A stretch of DNA of 64,000 nucleotides from Haemonchus contortus (taxonomy: Eukaryota > Nematoda > Chromadorea > Rhabditida > Trichostrongylidae), in the NCBI GenBank assembly GCA_000469685.2, contig LS997567.1:41536775-41600774 (forward strand). The letters run 5' to 3'. The notes under the pieces were generated by a model. The model worked only from the letters and a program-made list of their open reading frames with translations, searched no databases and was not told the origin of the DNA. Position 1 is the stretch's first letter, and each line of letters opens with the position of its first letter. Both the position numbers and the translations under genes were made by a program. Shown here piece by piece: positions 21,590 to 33,085 of this stretch.

Positions 21590-24500
21590 CTACTGATTAT
21601 AGGCAATGTTCCCTAAGTCTACTGGGGTCTGAAAATTGAAAAGTCACTTATAATTTAATGGGGTAACTACCAACCGGGAACGGTAGATCTGAATTGAATG
21701 TACTGTTCACAGATCGAAAGGATCATTCCCGCGAAAGCGCCATAGTTTTCCGTCTGGACCACCAGTGCTTGACCTCGCTGGTACCTGAAGATGTACATCA
21801 AGACATGCCACAGCCGACAAGATTCAACTCATTTAACGTTGACCGATCCCTTTCATGGTATGCGCCATGTACTGGGTTTCCATTCAAAATCGAAATAACT
21901 TTTGAATGTTTATGAAGCTTATGCTTATGAAACTTATGCAATAATTTGAAGAAGGTGGTTGACATAACAGTCAGTTTTCATGATCTTCCCCAGACTAATC
22001 CGAAATGATTTACCCGGCTGCTGAAGGATTTGAGGTTCAGTGGCTTGGGATTGAACTCGGAGGCTGTGGATGCGAAACCGTCACACTAACTATTTATTGT
22101 AAAGCCTTGAATCCATTCCACATAAACTAAGCCCTCCATACTTCCATTTCGATCCGTTGCTCGAAAAGTTATTCTTCTTGTCATTCTCCAACACTTTGTA
22201 TTACCAGTTACTGGCACACGTTGCCATGGTTGTCATATAAAGACCCCAAAGCTCCCTCTAATTCGAATGGAAATTAATTTCGAAGAGCATAACCAGAGAT
22301 TTTATCAGCACTAAGCACTTTATCCTCTGTAGCTCCCCTTATCACTAAGTGGTAGGGTGGTGCGGAAGATCTTCGAAGAGACATCGAAACTCAGGCATTG
22401 GGTAGTTTTTAGCCGGGAGAGATGTGCGTCAAACTGTTGGGCCAACTGGCCTACAGGGCCGCTACACTCTTTCGTCTTTGCTAATCTGTCTCTACTAGAT
22501 ATGAAAAAGTAATTATAAAGGAAGAGCATGTGAATGAGGAGTGAGAAACCCGGCCTCGGCACCAACCGCAGCGGACTTCCACCCCTAAACTTCATAAAGT
22601 GATAAAGACGTGTTCCAAAAACGCTTTTTAGGTCACGCACTCTTGAAGTAGCATCGCCAGCGACAGCTAGTTCATGTAAACCTTCGAGCAGCATAAACAA
22701 CAGTGAAAAAGTTATAAAATAAGCAAAATTAGAAATGGAACTAACGTTTTGCCTTCATAGATCAGTTTGCCATTATCTAGACTGACTTTATGATGTTGAA
22801 CCACACTTGGGATACTTTCGGCCGGCGCCAACTACAAAAAATTATCTTTAAAAGTAAAACTAAAAATTAAAGTCAAGGAAAACTCAAAAAAATTTGCAGT
22901 AGCAGCAGATCCAACCCGAGCCGCAGAATTCCTGAATATCCCCTCTCGCGGCGTAATACAAGGTTTTCAGTTGACTTATTAGGTTGATGCATAATTATTG
23001 CGGATTTTTTCGCGGCTTTTTTTGTCCCAAAAGTGTTTGACTATTGAGTTTAGGTTTTTTCTAGAAATGATCTACTTGATTTCCTCTACAAGAATATACT
23101 CGAAAAACCATCCGTATGTTCGCGAAATTAGGCTTTACTACTTCGAGAAAGATTGGAAGGTGGCGCACTCATTCCGCGATCTCAGTCACTTTTCAGCGAT
23201 CGTTCATTAGGTGATCTAGTGAAAGTACACATGATGTCCTGGTGGTCAAACACGGTCAAATACGGTCAAACATTTTGATATTTTCCACTTCCCTGCATTT
23301 TACCTGCCTCTATATATTAGGTTGATGAATAATTATTGCGGATTTCTCCAGCAAATTTTACTTGAAGAAATTACAGAAATACTAAGCAAAGACATATTCA
23401 AATAATTACTCCGGAACTTATTTACCATCTACGTCAAGCACTGCTTCCCATTAATTAGTTAGTCGGATCCCAAAAGCGAAGAAGTTTTGATCCTTACGGG
23501 CGATCCACGCCTCGACATCGGCCATCAAGTCGTCCAAATCGACGTAACTTCTTCTCTGGCCATTTTTTCGATGAACGGTTGACGAGATAATCCATAAAAG
23601 TTTCTGCTAGTGAATATGGCAGATTTAGGGGCAGATCCTTTTCTTGGTTGGTTCTGGCTCATTGTTCGATCGCTGAAAAGTTACTGAGATCGCGGAATGA
23701 CTGCGCCACCTTGCGATCTTTCTCGATGTAGTTAAGCCTAATTTCGCGAACATGCGGATGGTTTTTTGAGTATATTCTTGTAGAGGAAATCAAGTAGATC
23801 ATTTCTAGAAAAAACCCAAACTCAATAGTCAAACACTTTTGGGACAAAAAAAGCCGCGAAAAAATCCGCAATAATTATGCATCAACCTAATACTTTCAAC
23901 GAACCCTTCTCATCGCATACAAAGGCTATGTGTACAGAGAACAATCTTGTGATTTTATCTCCAGTAATTCTCTGATTTTGATCTTCAGATGAGTTGCGGT
24001 CAAGAAAACCTCGCGTGCCTATTAAGAGTTCCGACCCTCTCAATCTGCGGCGCGACAATTTTTGGCTAGTTGCCTCGCCGCATGCCATGCCGTTCAGGTG
24101 TTCCAACTGTCACCCAGATTTTCCACCTGCTTTCAACATTTCAACATTCAGAGGTTTGGCAGTAGAACAATGTAAGAGTCCACAGACAGGTCAAGTAGTA
24201 AATTGGCTGTTTTGTAACATCGCACACTACCGACTACACCCGTTAACACGTCCATTTGGAGGCGGGGCACTGTCTGCCACAGACCTTTTTGGGCTTTACT
24301 CATGCAGATTCCAGTATCTCTACGCCATACACCCCCAAGACCATTCCTTAAGATTCGATTTTGCGCTCCCTTGTCTGTAAGCCTACATACTCGATCAATC
24401 GAAAATGAGCACCAACATTAATTCCTATAAGACCCGCTCAGAGATTTTTTGTATTCGAAGTGTGTGTCAAGCAGAAAAAACTCACCAATCTAACATCTTC

Positions 24501-27500
24501 GGCGATAATATGCTCCGGAAGAAGATGAATTATTGCTGGCGCTGCAGCCCTCGCTTTCTTCTTTTCGATGGAGGTAGCAATATCGTGTGGTCGTCTGGAA
24601 TCACTTATGGAACTTAAACATTTTCTCTTGCACTCTCTGGATTTCCTTATTTTAGTTGATACTGGTTTGATCAACTTATAGTCAACCTACCGTCGAAGAC
24701 ACTTTTTGTTCATGCTGAAGGTTGGGCAAGCTGGACCGGCAACATCTAGTACTGCTACCTCGGCTTCAATGAACCGTATCCGGTCATCCACCTCCAGTAG
24801 TAAGGCCTAAAAGGGAAGTTTTTGAAAAAAGTCCTGGTGACGCATGAGTTTCGACATTACCGATAGAAACTATATTTGTTTGGACTGCAGTCCTACGCAA
24901 TTAGAACTGATCTGCTTATTTTTGTAGCAAACACCGCAGTTGAAGCGAATATAAGTAGAGGATGGCTCGGTTTGCTGATAAGTCCCGCCCATCTCGAAAA
25001 CTCCACCCATTGAGCACTAGTAGAAATTGGGGAACCACAACAGGCATCACAAAAGAATGTCAGAAAACTCGCTATGATAACTTATTATCAATGTTTTTCC
25101 AGATCTTGCGTTCTGTATACCTGAACCAAATCGTCCTCCCTTTCCTTCAATTCCCGTTGGATTGCAGCATTCTCCATACGGTACTTTCGCTCGATTTCCT
25201 CCTTCTCTCTCTTAAAATTGTTTTTTTGTCTTGTTCGATTGATTTGAAGATAGCTATCGAACAAAAACTAACCTCATACATAATATCGATCATTTCCAGT
25301 TCGTCAGCTTGTTTTTGATGAAATTCGCGAAGTTTTTCCAGAAACTGAGGATGCTGGCCAGCTTCAACCAACTGCAGTTCTTTCTCTAGTTCAGATATTC
25401 GTTCTTCACTAGAAGCTATCGATTTAAACGTATCCCGAAGCTCTTAAGGATGCCCATATTTGCCTCAATTTCTTCGAACACTCAGAGAAGATGTGATTAT
25501 TTTGGGAGTCCCTATGCAGACATAGTAAACTTGCAAACCAAAATCGACAGGCTACATCACCTTTCCAAGAATTAGGAGGAAATCTCATTTCAATAGGCCT
25601 TTCTCTTTTTTGATTATAGCGCTGGAAAACTCGTATCAAAAACACATGCAGTGGTCTCAGAAAAGTTAGCGCACCAATAAGAACGCGAGCAATAGCGGAG
25701 CAGCCCCGCCCACATGCCAAGTCCGAGATCTTCGCCTACGCAACGACTTTCCAGAGGAAGACCCCTTGGAATCATACGTTGTTTCCCCAACCTCGAAATA
25801 TGAGAAAACCTCTGTATATCTCTGCTCGAGCTGCTCTAAAGTAATCTGTCAGGTACGAATTAGGCGGGGTTCGGAAAATAAAAGATGTTTAGAAAATAAT
25901 TTGAGAAAAGCAAAATGAACTTCAAAAAAAATTATCAGGCGCATTTTTATGTAGAAAAGAATCTTACTGTGAAATGGCCGGCTTGGGAAGAGGCGTAACG
26001 GCAATTGGATTCGCTGAAAAAACTCTTTCAAATAAAATTGTAATGCAGTGTATGTAGGCAGTACCAGTGGAGTACGTGACGCACTTTATTCTGTTTGGTG
26101 GGTTATACTCAAATAAAAAATCGATGCTGCAAGCGCCGGGCACTCCTAACTTGGGGCTTAATTAATATAACTATGATTTAAGGAACAAAGATAAAAAAAT
26201 TGCTGTTGTAAGTGCCTCGAATTGGGAGGGAGTTGTGGTAGGAGAAACTACTGTTGCTTCAATAAGAAAATACTTTCACCATGGCCTGTGGAATACTGCC
26301 AACAATTCACAAAGTGATGAGGAGGGAGGAAGGGAGAAAGGAGGCGAGCTGAACGGCATGCGAGAAAATGGTTACTTCGATTTTTGAATGCATTTTGTTG
26401 TTCAATTTTCACGAATCGGCTATGGGGTATAAATCTATGTACTAAGGGGAGGAGGACCAGTGGATTATTCATAACAGCTATCTCAACGTCAGCACTGATT
26501 TCTTTTTCCTACCCCTCCGCCCACCCACATAGTGCAGGCAATGTCACATTTTTCTTACAAAAATAATTAAACCTCTAACACACCGTTTGGTGTCATTGGA
26601 CTGCCATGGGAATCGACCTCGTCCTTTGAGTGCGTATCAGAAAATCTGTAAACCCTAAGTCAACAAAAAACTCTAAACTATAAATTAAATTAAATAAACT
26701 CTAAATTCTCAATAATTAATTGAGAGCAATCATTATGTAGGCTTGAGATTATAAATAAAGATCTAAATCGAGTGTCAGTCTTTTCCGTTACTGAGGATTT
26801 GATTTTCACTATATCCCATTTTCCTTCCCACTGTGACCAACGTTTTCAAGAAAATTAAAAATGTCAATGAAGAAAGGACCAAACACACTCGACGATCCAG
26901 ATTAGCTTGAAAAGTACTAAGCGGCAAATTAACGTATTGGAATCTATCGATCCGTTGCGGTAAGCCACGCACTCTACTCTGAGTCGAAATTAAGAGGCAT
27001 TTGGTGATATTCGACGAGATTAGCTTAATAAGTTAACTGACAATTGCTTTGACCTATCTGGGGTCAGTTGAAAGCGGAAAAAATTCGGAAAGCGACAAGT
27101 CTTTGAATATTCCTCAGCTTCGTACTTGTTAAATCCTTCTTGGGTAGCCCTCTAGCAGTGTTTTCCTTTTTCAAAAAATGACCAGCGCTTCATACTATGA
27201 CCTTGGCATACACTGCTCGGAAAAATCTCCGTTCACTGCCTATTTACTTGCTTATTATAACAATTAGTAACACTACGAGTAGCCTAATGAATATATGTAG
27301 ATCGTTTACTAAGAACCTTTCCGAGATGACGGGACTATCGAACGTGGGAGTGGTCGATGATGGTATCTTTGGTGAAGCTGTTGAACAGCGCACAGGTGTA
27401 GTGAAATCGTTGACCTCTGAATGAAGGACAAAGCACTGGTCTCTCTAAATAGGAAGAACTATCCAGAAAATGGAAATTCCGCAGAGAAAAAGGAAAATTA

Positions 27501-27580
27501 CCTGGCCCATGTTTGATAGGCGTGTTTGAAACCGAACGCACTGATGGGCATCTCCGTTTTGCCGAAGATGGCGCACTCAT
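21590..27580 (-). CDS. BRMS1/SDS3-family subunit of the Sin3 histone-deacetylase complex
   Basis: Exons on the minus strand: 27580-27502, 27416-27317, 26645-26584, 26013-25968, 25835-25810, 25442-25273, 25210-25121, 24806-24691, 24645-24486, 22831-22746, 21784-21675, and a short last exon starting at 21621 or 21628. All phases agree; the product is about 358 residues. The N-terminal ~95 residues are a Ser/Pro/Thr-rich linker. Residues ~97-210 form a charged coiled coil containing AEIYRELRDTF, ELEKELQLVEAGQHPQFLEKL and REKEEIERKYRMENAAIQRE, the hallmark of the Sds3-like family. A basic segment leads to AIIHLLPEHIIAEDVRL, then DNGKLIYEGKTYQRGQAL, the conserved C-terminal module of BRMS1/SUDS3. 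In that family the protein scaffolds HDAC and Sin3 in the nucleus. The last exon is ambiguous: TTTTCAG or CCCCAG acceptors give different final ~10 residues. ATG chosen as the first in frame after a TTTACAG acceptor-like site, so a non-coding 5' exon is possible. Confidence 0.86.
22979..23890. mobile_element. Composite inverted-repeat mariner inside an SDS3-like intron
   Basis: The segment 23317-23890 (574 bp) is an internally deleted mariner. It has TTAGGTTGATG... ends and TA on both sides, and carries N-terminal (REIRLNYIEKDRKVAQSFRD) and C-terminal (WEAVLDVDGK) transposase remnants on the minus strand. Immediately left, 22979-23316 is the 5' half of the same family in plus orientation, also with TA at its outer end (22977-22978). 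The outer ~230 bp arms are about 95% identical and inverted, so the intron transcript could fold into a long hairpin. The ends resemble those of cecropia-type mariners (from memory of that family). Confidence 0.85.
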
Positions 27581-29560
27581 CAGTGCTTGTGAACGGTCAA
27601 GAAAAGAATTCTGTAAATTTCAAAATAAACATCAAGTATGATGCAGAGGGATGCGAAGTTGCAGCGAAGAGGAGGAGGAAGCCGTCTTGCAAAGCTTATC
27701 GGAAAAGGATTTCTTTCTGAGAGGCAGGCGCTTCAAGTTTCATCAACAACAACAACCTCAGCATCGATCCTCCTGTTCTCTCCTAATCATTATTTCGCAT
27801 TTTGAGAACTCAGCCGCGTCAACCCATTCTACACAATAACATGGAAAATTTGGGAAATATAAAAATATCGAAGCAGTAAAGTGAAAAAACAGGGAGCACA
27901 TGAATTTAGGTTGAAGTGATCACAAAGAAGATGAAAATGCCTGTCAGCATCCCTGAAATGTTCTCAAAAGAGAGCCAAATAATTGAAGCGATGATCTGAT
28001 TGAATGGTGCCATACAGACAAGTGCGACCTCCAAGTCAATCCCTCGGGATAAGGCCCATTATGTCTATTCTGTGGAACATGAAAGTCGGCCTAGTGCACG
28101 CCGACGTAATGGCACTATGTCGGTATGTCGTGCTAGGACCCTCAATCTAAAGACTGAGGGTCCTAACACAGTGGAAGTGAATGGTAACGACACGAAAAAG
28201 TGAACTAGTTTCGACAAGTAAACGACGATGATATGAGCCGATCCATGTCCAGTTCGGTACGGGAGAGGCTTGATTGTATCCTAGAATGGTTTGTTTCCAT
28301 AAACAAGGGTCGGTGGTGGTACTTCTCCCCGGATTCGCAAGACAAACGGTAGTGGCTACGTGGCGACTACCATATCCTTCCACTGGGAATTTGAAGCTTT
28401 CCATTCATAGTGCGTGGCTGCACGCGGGCGCCACCCGATTTTCGGGGAGAAGTACCCACTCCCAACAAGGACGTTACTTCTTTTACTATTATGGAAACAA
28501 CACTCTTAGACAATCGTCTTGCTCGTTTAGAAGACATGTTTACAACCCAAAGATTCATATGGTGCTGTAAAACATAAGGCTCAGTGTAAATTAATCCAAT
28601 AGATAAGTAATAGTGTGAGCGACGACAGCATCACTGACCACAATAGCTACTACACAGAAAAGTTCCCGACCAAATATATTATCGCATGAATGTGCCGCTC
28701 GCCATGCGGAAAGTCTGTACTCGAGCCTAATGGCATACACAATTCCAGAGCACCAGTTTAAAAATAACCAGGATCCTCTTCTTCAGAAGAAAAAATGGAG
28801 CGAGAGGCCCTGAAAAGGACATCAAAAAAGTAGGAATCGTACCTAAAAAAGGAATGGAGGAATGATTTTTCAAGAAACACGAGTTTCCCAAGAAGAAAAT
28901 AAAACACGAACAGTTCAAAAAACGAACGTCTGAGGGTGACAATGGTTGCGTTCATACTCGCCGAGCAGCAGCAGGCAAGCGCTATGCCAGAAAAAGAGGA
29001 GCTGCCCAAACGATATAGTATTAAGATTGAGAAGACAGAGGAAGGAAAACAAGAGCAGACACACAGATACCCAAGTCTCGATCTCTACTATCTTTTATCT
29101 GTACACATTGCCTAGGAGTTTTAAGAAAAACGTCTGGGATAGTATGTTCTTCCGGTATTTATTTCACCCAAGCAGCTGGAGCACTGAAATGAGTATACGA
29201 TGGCCATAAAAAGTTCCGATACCTGGTTACAAGGTAATGAACTTAAAATGGGGACCTTACAGAGGTGCGAGATTTCTCATGACTTTTTCACTAGTGGGGA
29301 AATGGGTACTATGGTCAGAAATTGCGGAAATTTCCTAAAATGAATCATATGTACCAAAGAGTAACGGTCGAAATACTGGGCTGTTTGAAGTGCCCCATCG
29401 CGCAACTAACTGTAAGTCTAAACAGAAGTTCTGGGCCGTTCATACTGTACGATGGACCCCGAGGTTAAGATCATTACGCGGTTTGAGCGGATCGGAACAT
29501 TCTCGCTGGACTATCACGAGAACGGATCAACTTGTACGAGGAGTGGGATTAAAGCTCAAT
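27581..29560. other. Intergenic DNA upstream of the SDS3-like gene
   Basis: Should include the SDS3-like promoter. No other gene supported. A hairpin lies at 28130-28169, and a 14-15 bp inverted pair containing GGTACTTCTCCCCG lies near 28316-28330 and 28443-28457. Confidence 0.4.
28130..28169. repeat. Short perfect-looking hairpin
   Basis: Arms GTGCTAGGACCCTCA and TGAGGGTCCTAACAC pair with one G-T or mismatch position around a 10-nt loop. It is too short for a typical pre-miRNA; possibly part of a small repeat. Confidence 0.7.
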
Positions 29561-29812
29561 TTAAGAACTCCAAACATTCCGGACTGCTTTCAAAATCCTC
29601 CGTTTCCTTATCCTCCGCCCCCTCCCCAAAGTTGACATAAGTGGATTGGATAATTCTGAAGGCGTGGTTTGGGAGGATCGCATATTGTTGGGAATCTCCT
29701 CGTCGCTATGAATCATCCCAAACGGCCAGGCAATGGTCATGTGACGGAATCGATTGCGGATTCCTTTTAAAAGGAGTTCCCTAACAGGGAGTTCTCGGGA
29801 AAATTGATCCAT
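29561..29812 (-). CDS. Unassigned ORF, possibly repeat-derived
   Basis: An 83-codon minus frame with a protein-like look (segments IAWPFGMIHSDEEIPNNM and SSQTTPSELSNPLMSTLGRG). No splice context or known domain. It may be part of a dispersed repeat rather than a gene. Confidence 0.2.
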   Translation of the reverse strand: MDQFSRELPVRELLLKGIRNRFRHMTIAWPFGMIHSDEEIPNNMRSSQTTPSELSNPLMSTLGRGRRIRKRRILKAVRNVWSS

Positions 29813-29842
29813 AAAAATCCGCCTGCATCTACTTGAAAGTGT

Positions 29843-30104
29843 TTAGAAATTATATAACAATTGGTATTTATTGTTAAGTTCTTGGAGTTCCTCTATGTTG
29901 TTGTTTAGCGCAAAGTGATTAATGGACTCGCTCATCCCGACAAGTTTCTTTTCTTTCAGGGAGAGGAAAGTTGTGGAAAAGACTTCTCGGAAAAGGCAAA
30001 CGTACCCGACAGGGAGAGTAGATGATTTGATTTCACAGGCCATACGTGAAACAGCAATGTTTCCCTCGAATTCTAATGAGGAAAACGGTTGGTAACCCCT
30101 TCAA
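29843..30104 (-). CDS. Unassigned putative terminal exon
   Basis: After a CCCTTGAAG acceptor-like site a minus frame stays open for about 86 codons to a stop. It contains EFEGNIAVSRMACEIK and FALNNNIEELQELNNKYQLL, which read like real protein. I do not recognise the family and found no upstream exon; the foldback element begins about 170 bp away. Could be a pseudogene fragment. Confidence 0.28.
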
Positions 30105-30271
30105 GGGAGACTTATTGAAGTGACTCTTCAAAAGGAGGTGCTCTACTACTCAGCTTCAAGGTTCTACCTACAAGTAGGGGAATTACTCGTCAGCCGTAAA
30201 GTAAGCGAGGTCATCACTTCAGACCGCAACCAGATTTAGTCGTCAGATTGAGCCACGCCATTATATAGCGC

Positions 30272-30768
30272 TAACCAGGGAGGGGTAGTCTACTTATCTT
30301 GGAACTTTGAATTCAGAACCAGATGAACCGATAGAGTTCCGAATGCTGTTTACGAAAATGGAAATTAAAACTGCAAAATGGTTCTCCTTAAAAAGTTACG
30401 GGGGCCCGAATTTCGCTCGACAGTAGTACCAGTTGGAAATGCGAACTCGTCGCTTCCATACCAAACGCCCACGTGACCTAGTGGTAGTGGTCTCGCTTCG
30501 TGAGAGTGAAATGAGGGGTTCCTCCCCGCCATTGTCGGCCCTTTTGCAAAGTGTTTTTTCATTTTATCAAAGGCTCTCTAAACGTTTTCTGACATTTCTT
30601 TAGACAATTGATACTATTGTCGAGCAAAATTCGGGCCCCCATAACTTTTTAAGGAGAATCATTTTGCAGTTTTAATTTCCATTTTCGTAAACACCATTCA
30701 AAACTCCATCGATTTATCTGGGTCTGAATTCAAAGTTCCAAGATAAGTAGACTACCCCTCCCTGGTAA
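30272..30768. mobile_element. Foldback element with tRNA-like core
   Basis: Arms of about 160 bp at 30272-30440 and 30610-30768 are inverted and about 90% identical by eye, starting ACCAGGGAGGGGTAGTCTAC on the left. They include CCTTAAAAAGTTAC followed by GGGGGCCCGAATTT. The ~170 bp between them contains GTGACCTAGTGGTAGTGGTC and, about 35 bp further on, GAGGGGTTCCTCCCC, which look like pol III A- and B-box regions. No coding capacity. A non-autonomous foldback/MITE-like element is the best description; the core may be a captured tRNA or SINE head. Confidence 0.7.
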
Positions 30769-32149
30769 GGTGCGGCCCGCCACAGCCATCATCAGTCTCC
30801 CCCCCCCCTCACCCACCACCGCAAATCTGAATAACTAGTGTGGGAGACACTTATCTCTGATTAGACTCTTTTCAGACCATCACGGAATAATCGAAAAAAC
30901 CACATAAAAACTACAAAGAGACTAAAAGTAACTTTGACGGGCACTACACTGCGACTGCAAAAAATACACTGCTACTGTGAAAAAAATGAAACAGGAAAAA
31001 CTTTGAAAAGCAGGAAACGGAGCCGCTCGTCTGTCAAAGAAAACTTGATGGTGGGCGTGCCTTCCTGAGCTATCTTATAACAACTTTTCTACTATACTGG
31101 ATAATCTTCAAGTAACATAAGCGCTTCACCCATTTCCACCCATGCCTTTTCCCTTGTCCCACTGCTACATCATTGAAATTTCATTGTTTCTGTTCACATC
31201 TATCGAGTGAGGAGTGCCTCCATGAACAGCCAGATGGGTGAAGCATTCAATCCAGACTTTATATCCTCCCTAACGACGTATTTCGGGGATGGAAACCGAC
31301 ACGGCTTGTCTACCCCGACAGCGACGCCCATTTCTCAGTCATGGTGGTCTACTTTGTCACCACAATGCAGCCGATAGTATTGCAGGACCTACTTGTACTG
31401 GCGTCAAAACCTCAGTTCTGTAGGAACCACTAGAAGGAAAAAATTGCGATTATAGCTGTCCAGAGCAGAAGAATGCCCCTTATCATTCAACTGCGATGTG
31501 GGCGGTAGATAGGGTGGTCAAGGTGCATCTTCTCAACTATACCTTAAACGAGTAGACTACAAATAGTAACACCTGGTCCCTCAGGGTCCTGATTGACCCC
31601 ATGATTCATGTCCAACAATTATCGGGAAAAATGGCCAAAATGACCACTGCAATCACTTCTTACTCTGAGACTTGACTAAAGCAATTGTGGAGTATTCTCG
31701 AAAAGAACTGAACGTGAAATGGACCTCTGAATGGGTCCTTCAAACAGTACGACCTGAATGTGGGTCGGAGGAAAAGAGGAATGTGCCGAGCGGCCAGCAC
31801 TTGGCATGCGCGCGCGACACCGCACGCGATGCGGTGTTCAATCCGAGCGGCCTTTCATGCGCCTGCGCTTTTTCTATCACTCCTTCATTTAATTTTTCTG
31901 ATTACCGTAAACTACGATTACAGTAATTGATCATACCTGAAGTACAGTACCGAATCAACAATAAATATATTTACTCTGTTTGGTGCATAATGACTTTGGA
32001 AGGGAATACTCTCTAGAGGTTGGTTGCTGGAACCTGAGAGCGTAGGTAACGGAGGATTCTATGACGAATTCTTTTTGGGATATATCATTCTCTTTTTAAG
32101 ACGTCCCCGCTTATTCGATTTTCACTCGCATTGAAGTGACATCTGATTG
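30769..32149. other. Gene-poor DNA
   Basis: No supported gene. A GC-rich patch near 31790-31860 holds a small ACACCGCA hairpin. Confidence 0.4.
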
Positions 32150-32157
32150 CGCACTAC

Positions 32158-32354
32158 TTGGCTTATCTGACGGCTCAGCCAATTTGCAAGTCCGTCTCCA
32201 TTGTCTCCGACGAGTCCGACATCAATCAGGCGACTCTAGAGAGGTGGCAGTTGCAGCTTGTTGCGTCGAGAACTCGAACTCGGATTTCATTACCGACCCA
32301 TGTTAGCAGCAACGGCGCCTCATTTCGCTGCGCCATCATTTCTCTTATTGCGGT
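32158..32354 (+). CDS. Unassigned coding-looking segment
   Basis: A plus frame with segments VSIVSDESDINQATLERWQL runs into a consensus donor (TTGCG/GTGAGT at 32354/32355) in phase 0. No family recognised and no partner exon found. Weak evidence. Confidence 0.2.
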
Positions 32355-32944
32355 GAGTCTAGTTTTATTCCGGAATTACATCATATTCTTATCTTTAGAA
32401 CTGACTTTTAAATGCACTTTTCTAGATTTTTCTAATTTAACAGTCGCGAAATTCATCACAAGGGAATAACTAGTATTTCTGAGCTCAATGACGATTCTGG
32501 GTCTTCGGTTTTCACAAGTGTCCAGTACGATTAATTTAACAAACGATTTCACCTTTGCCGTTGGTAACAGGAGGTCGCCTAGGAAGGGCTCAGAAAACGT
32601 CTCGTATCAAAAAGTGCAAGAACGGGGCTGAAAACAAAGCGTTCAGAGGCGTTATGTCGCGTGAGAGGAGACCCTCCATAGAGTAACTGAGCCATCTGTC
32701 TCTCCAGGACCAGCTATTTCGTGTAATACTCAGCTACGCGCATAGCGGAGAGTACCAACCGAACCGAATGGCAGAGAAACAAAGGTCCTAAATGACAAAA
32801 ATAAATAAATATGTCGACAATCTTGGGGAAAAAAGGATTCCCCAGCATTTCCGAAAGAACTTTACAAGAAAAAGATATTTACTTTCCGATAGTTTAAAAG
32901 TTATTAGTCAAAAGAAAATCTTCATTCTAGCATTAAAGGTAGAG

Positions 32945-33085
32945 GCTTCGCCTATAATCAAACGTGTTTTTGGGATACGCCCCGCACACGACTTCCATTC
33001 GAAATCATATAGGTGTTCCAATGTGTCAGTGGCCTATACGCAATGACTTGTGCTGGACAGCCAATGTACAAATCTGCTCTTTAAT
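32945..33085 (-). repeat. SINE, 3' fragment (copy 3)
   Basis: On the minus strand it has the TTGTACATTGGCTGTCC, CAAGTCATTGCGTATAGGCC and ATTTCGAATGGAAGTCG blocks of the SINE body in order, but no tRNA-like head. It shares a CGTATCCCAAAAA ending with copy 4, unlike copies 1 and 2. Confidence 0.6.
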
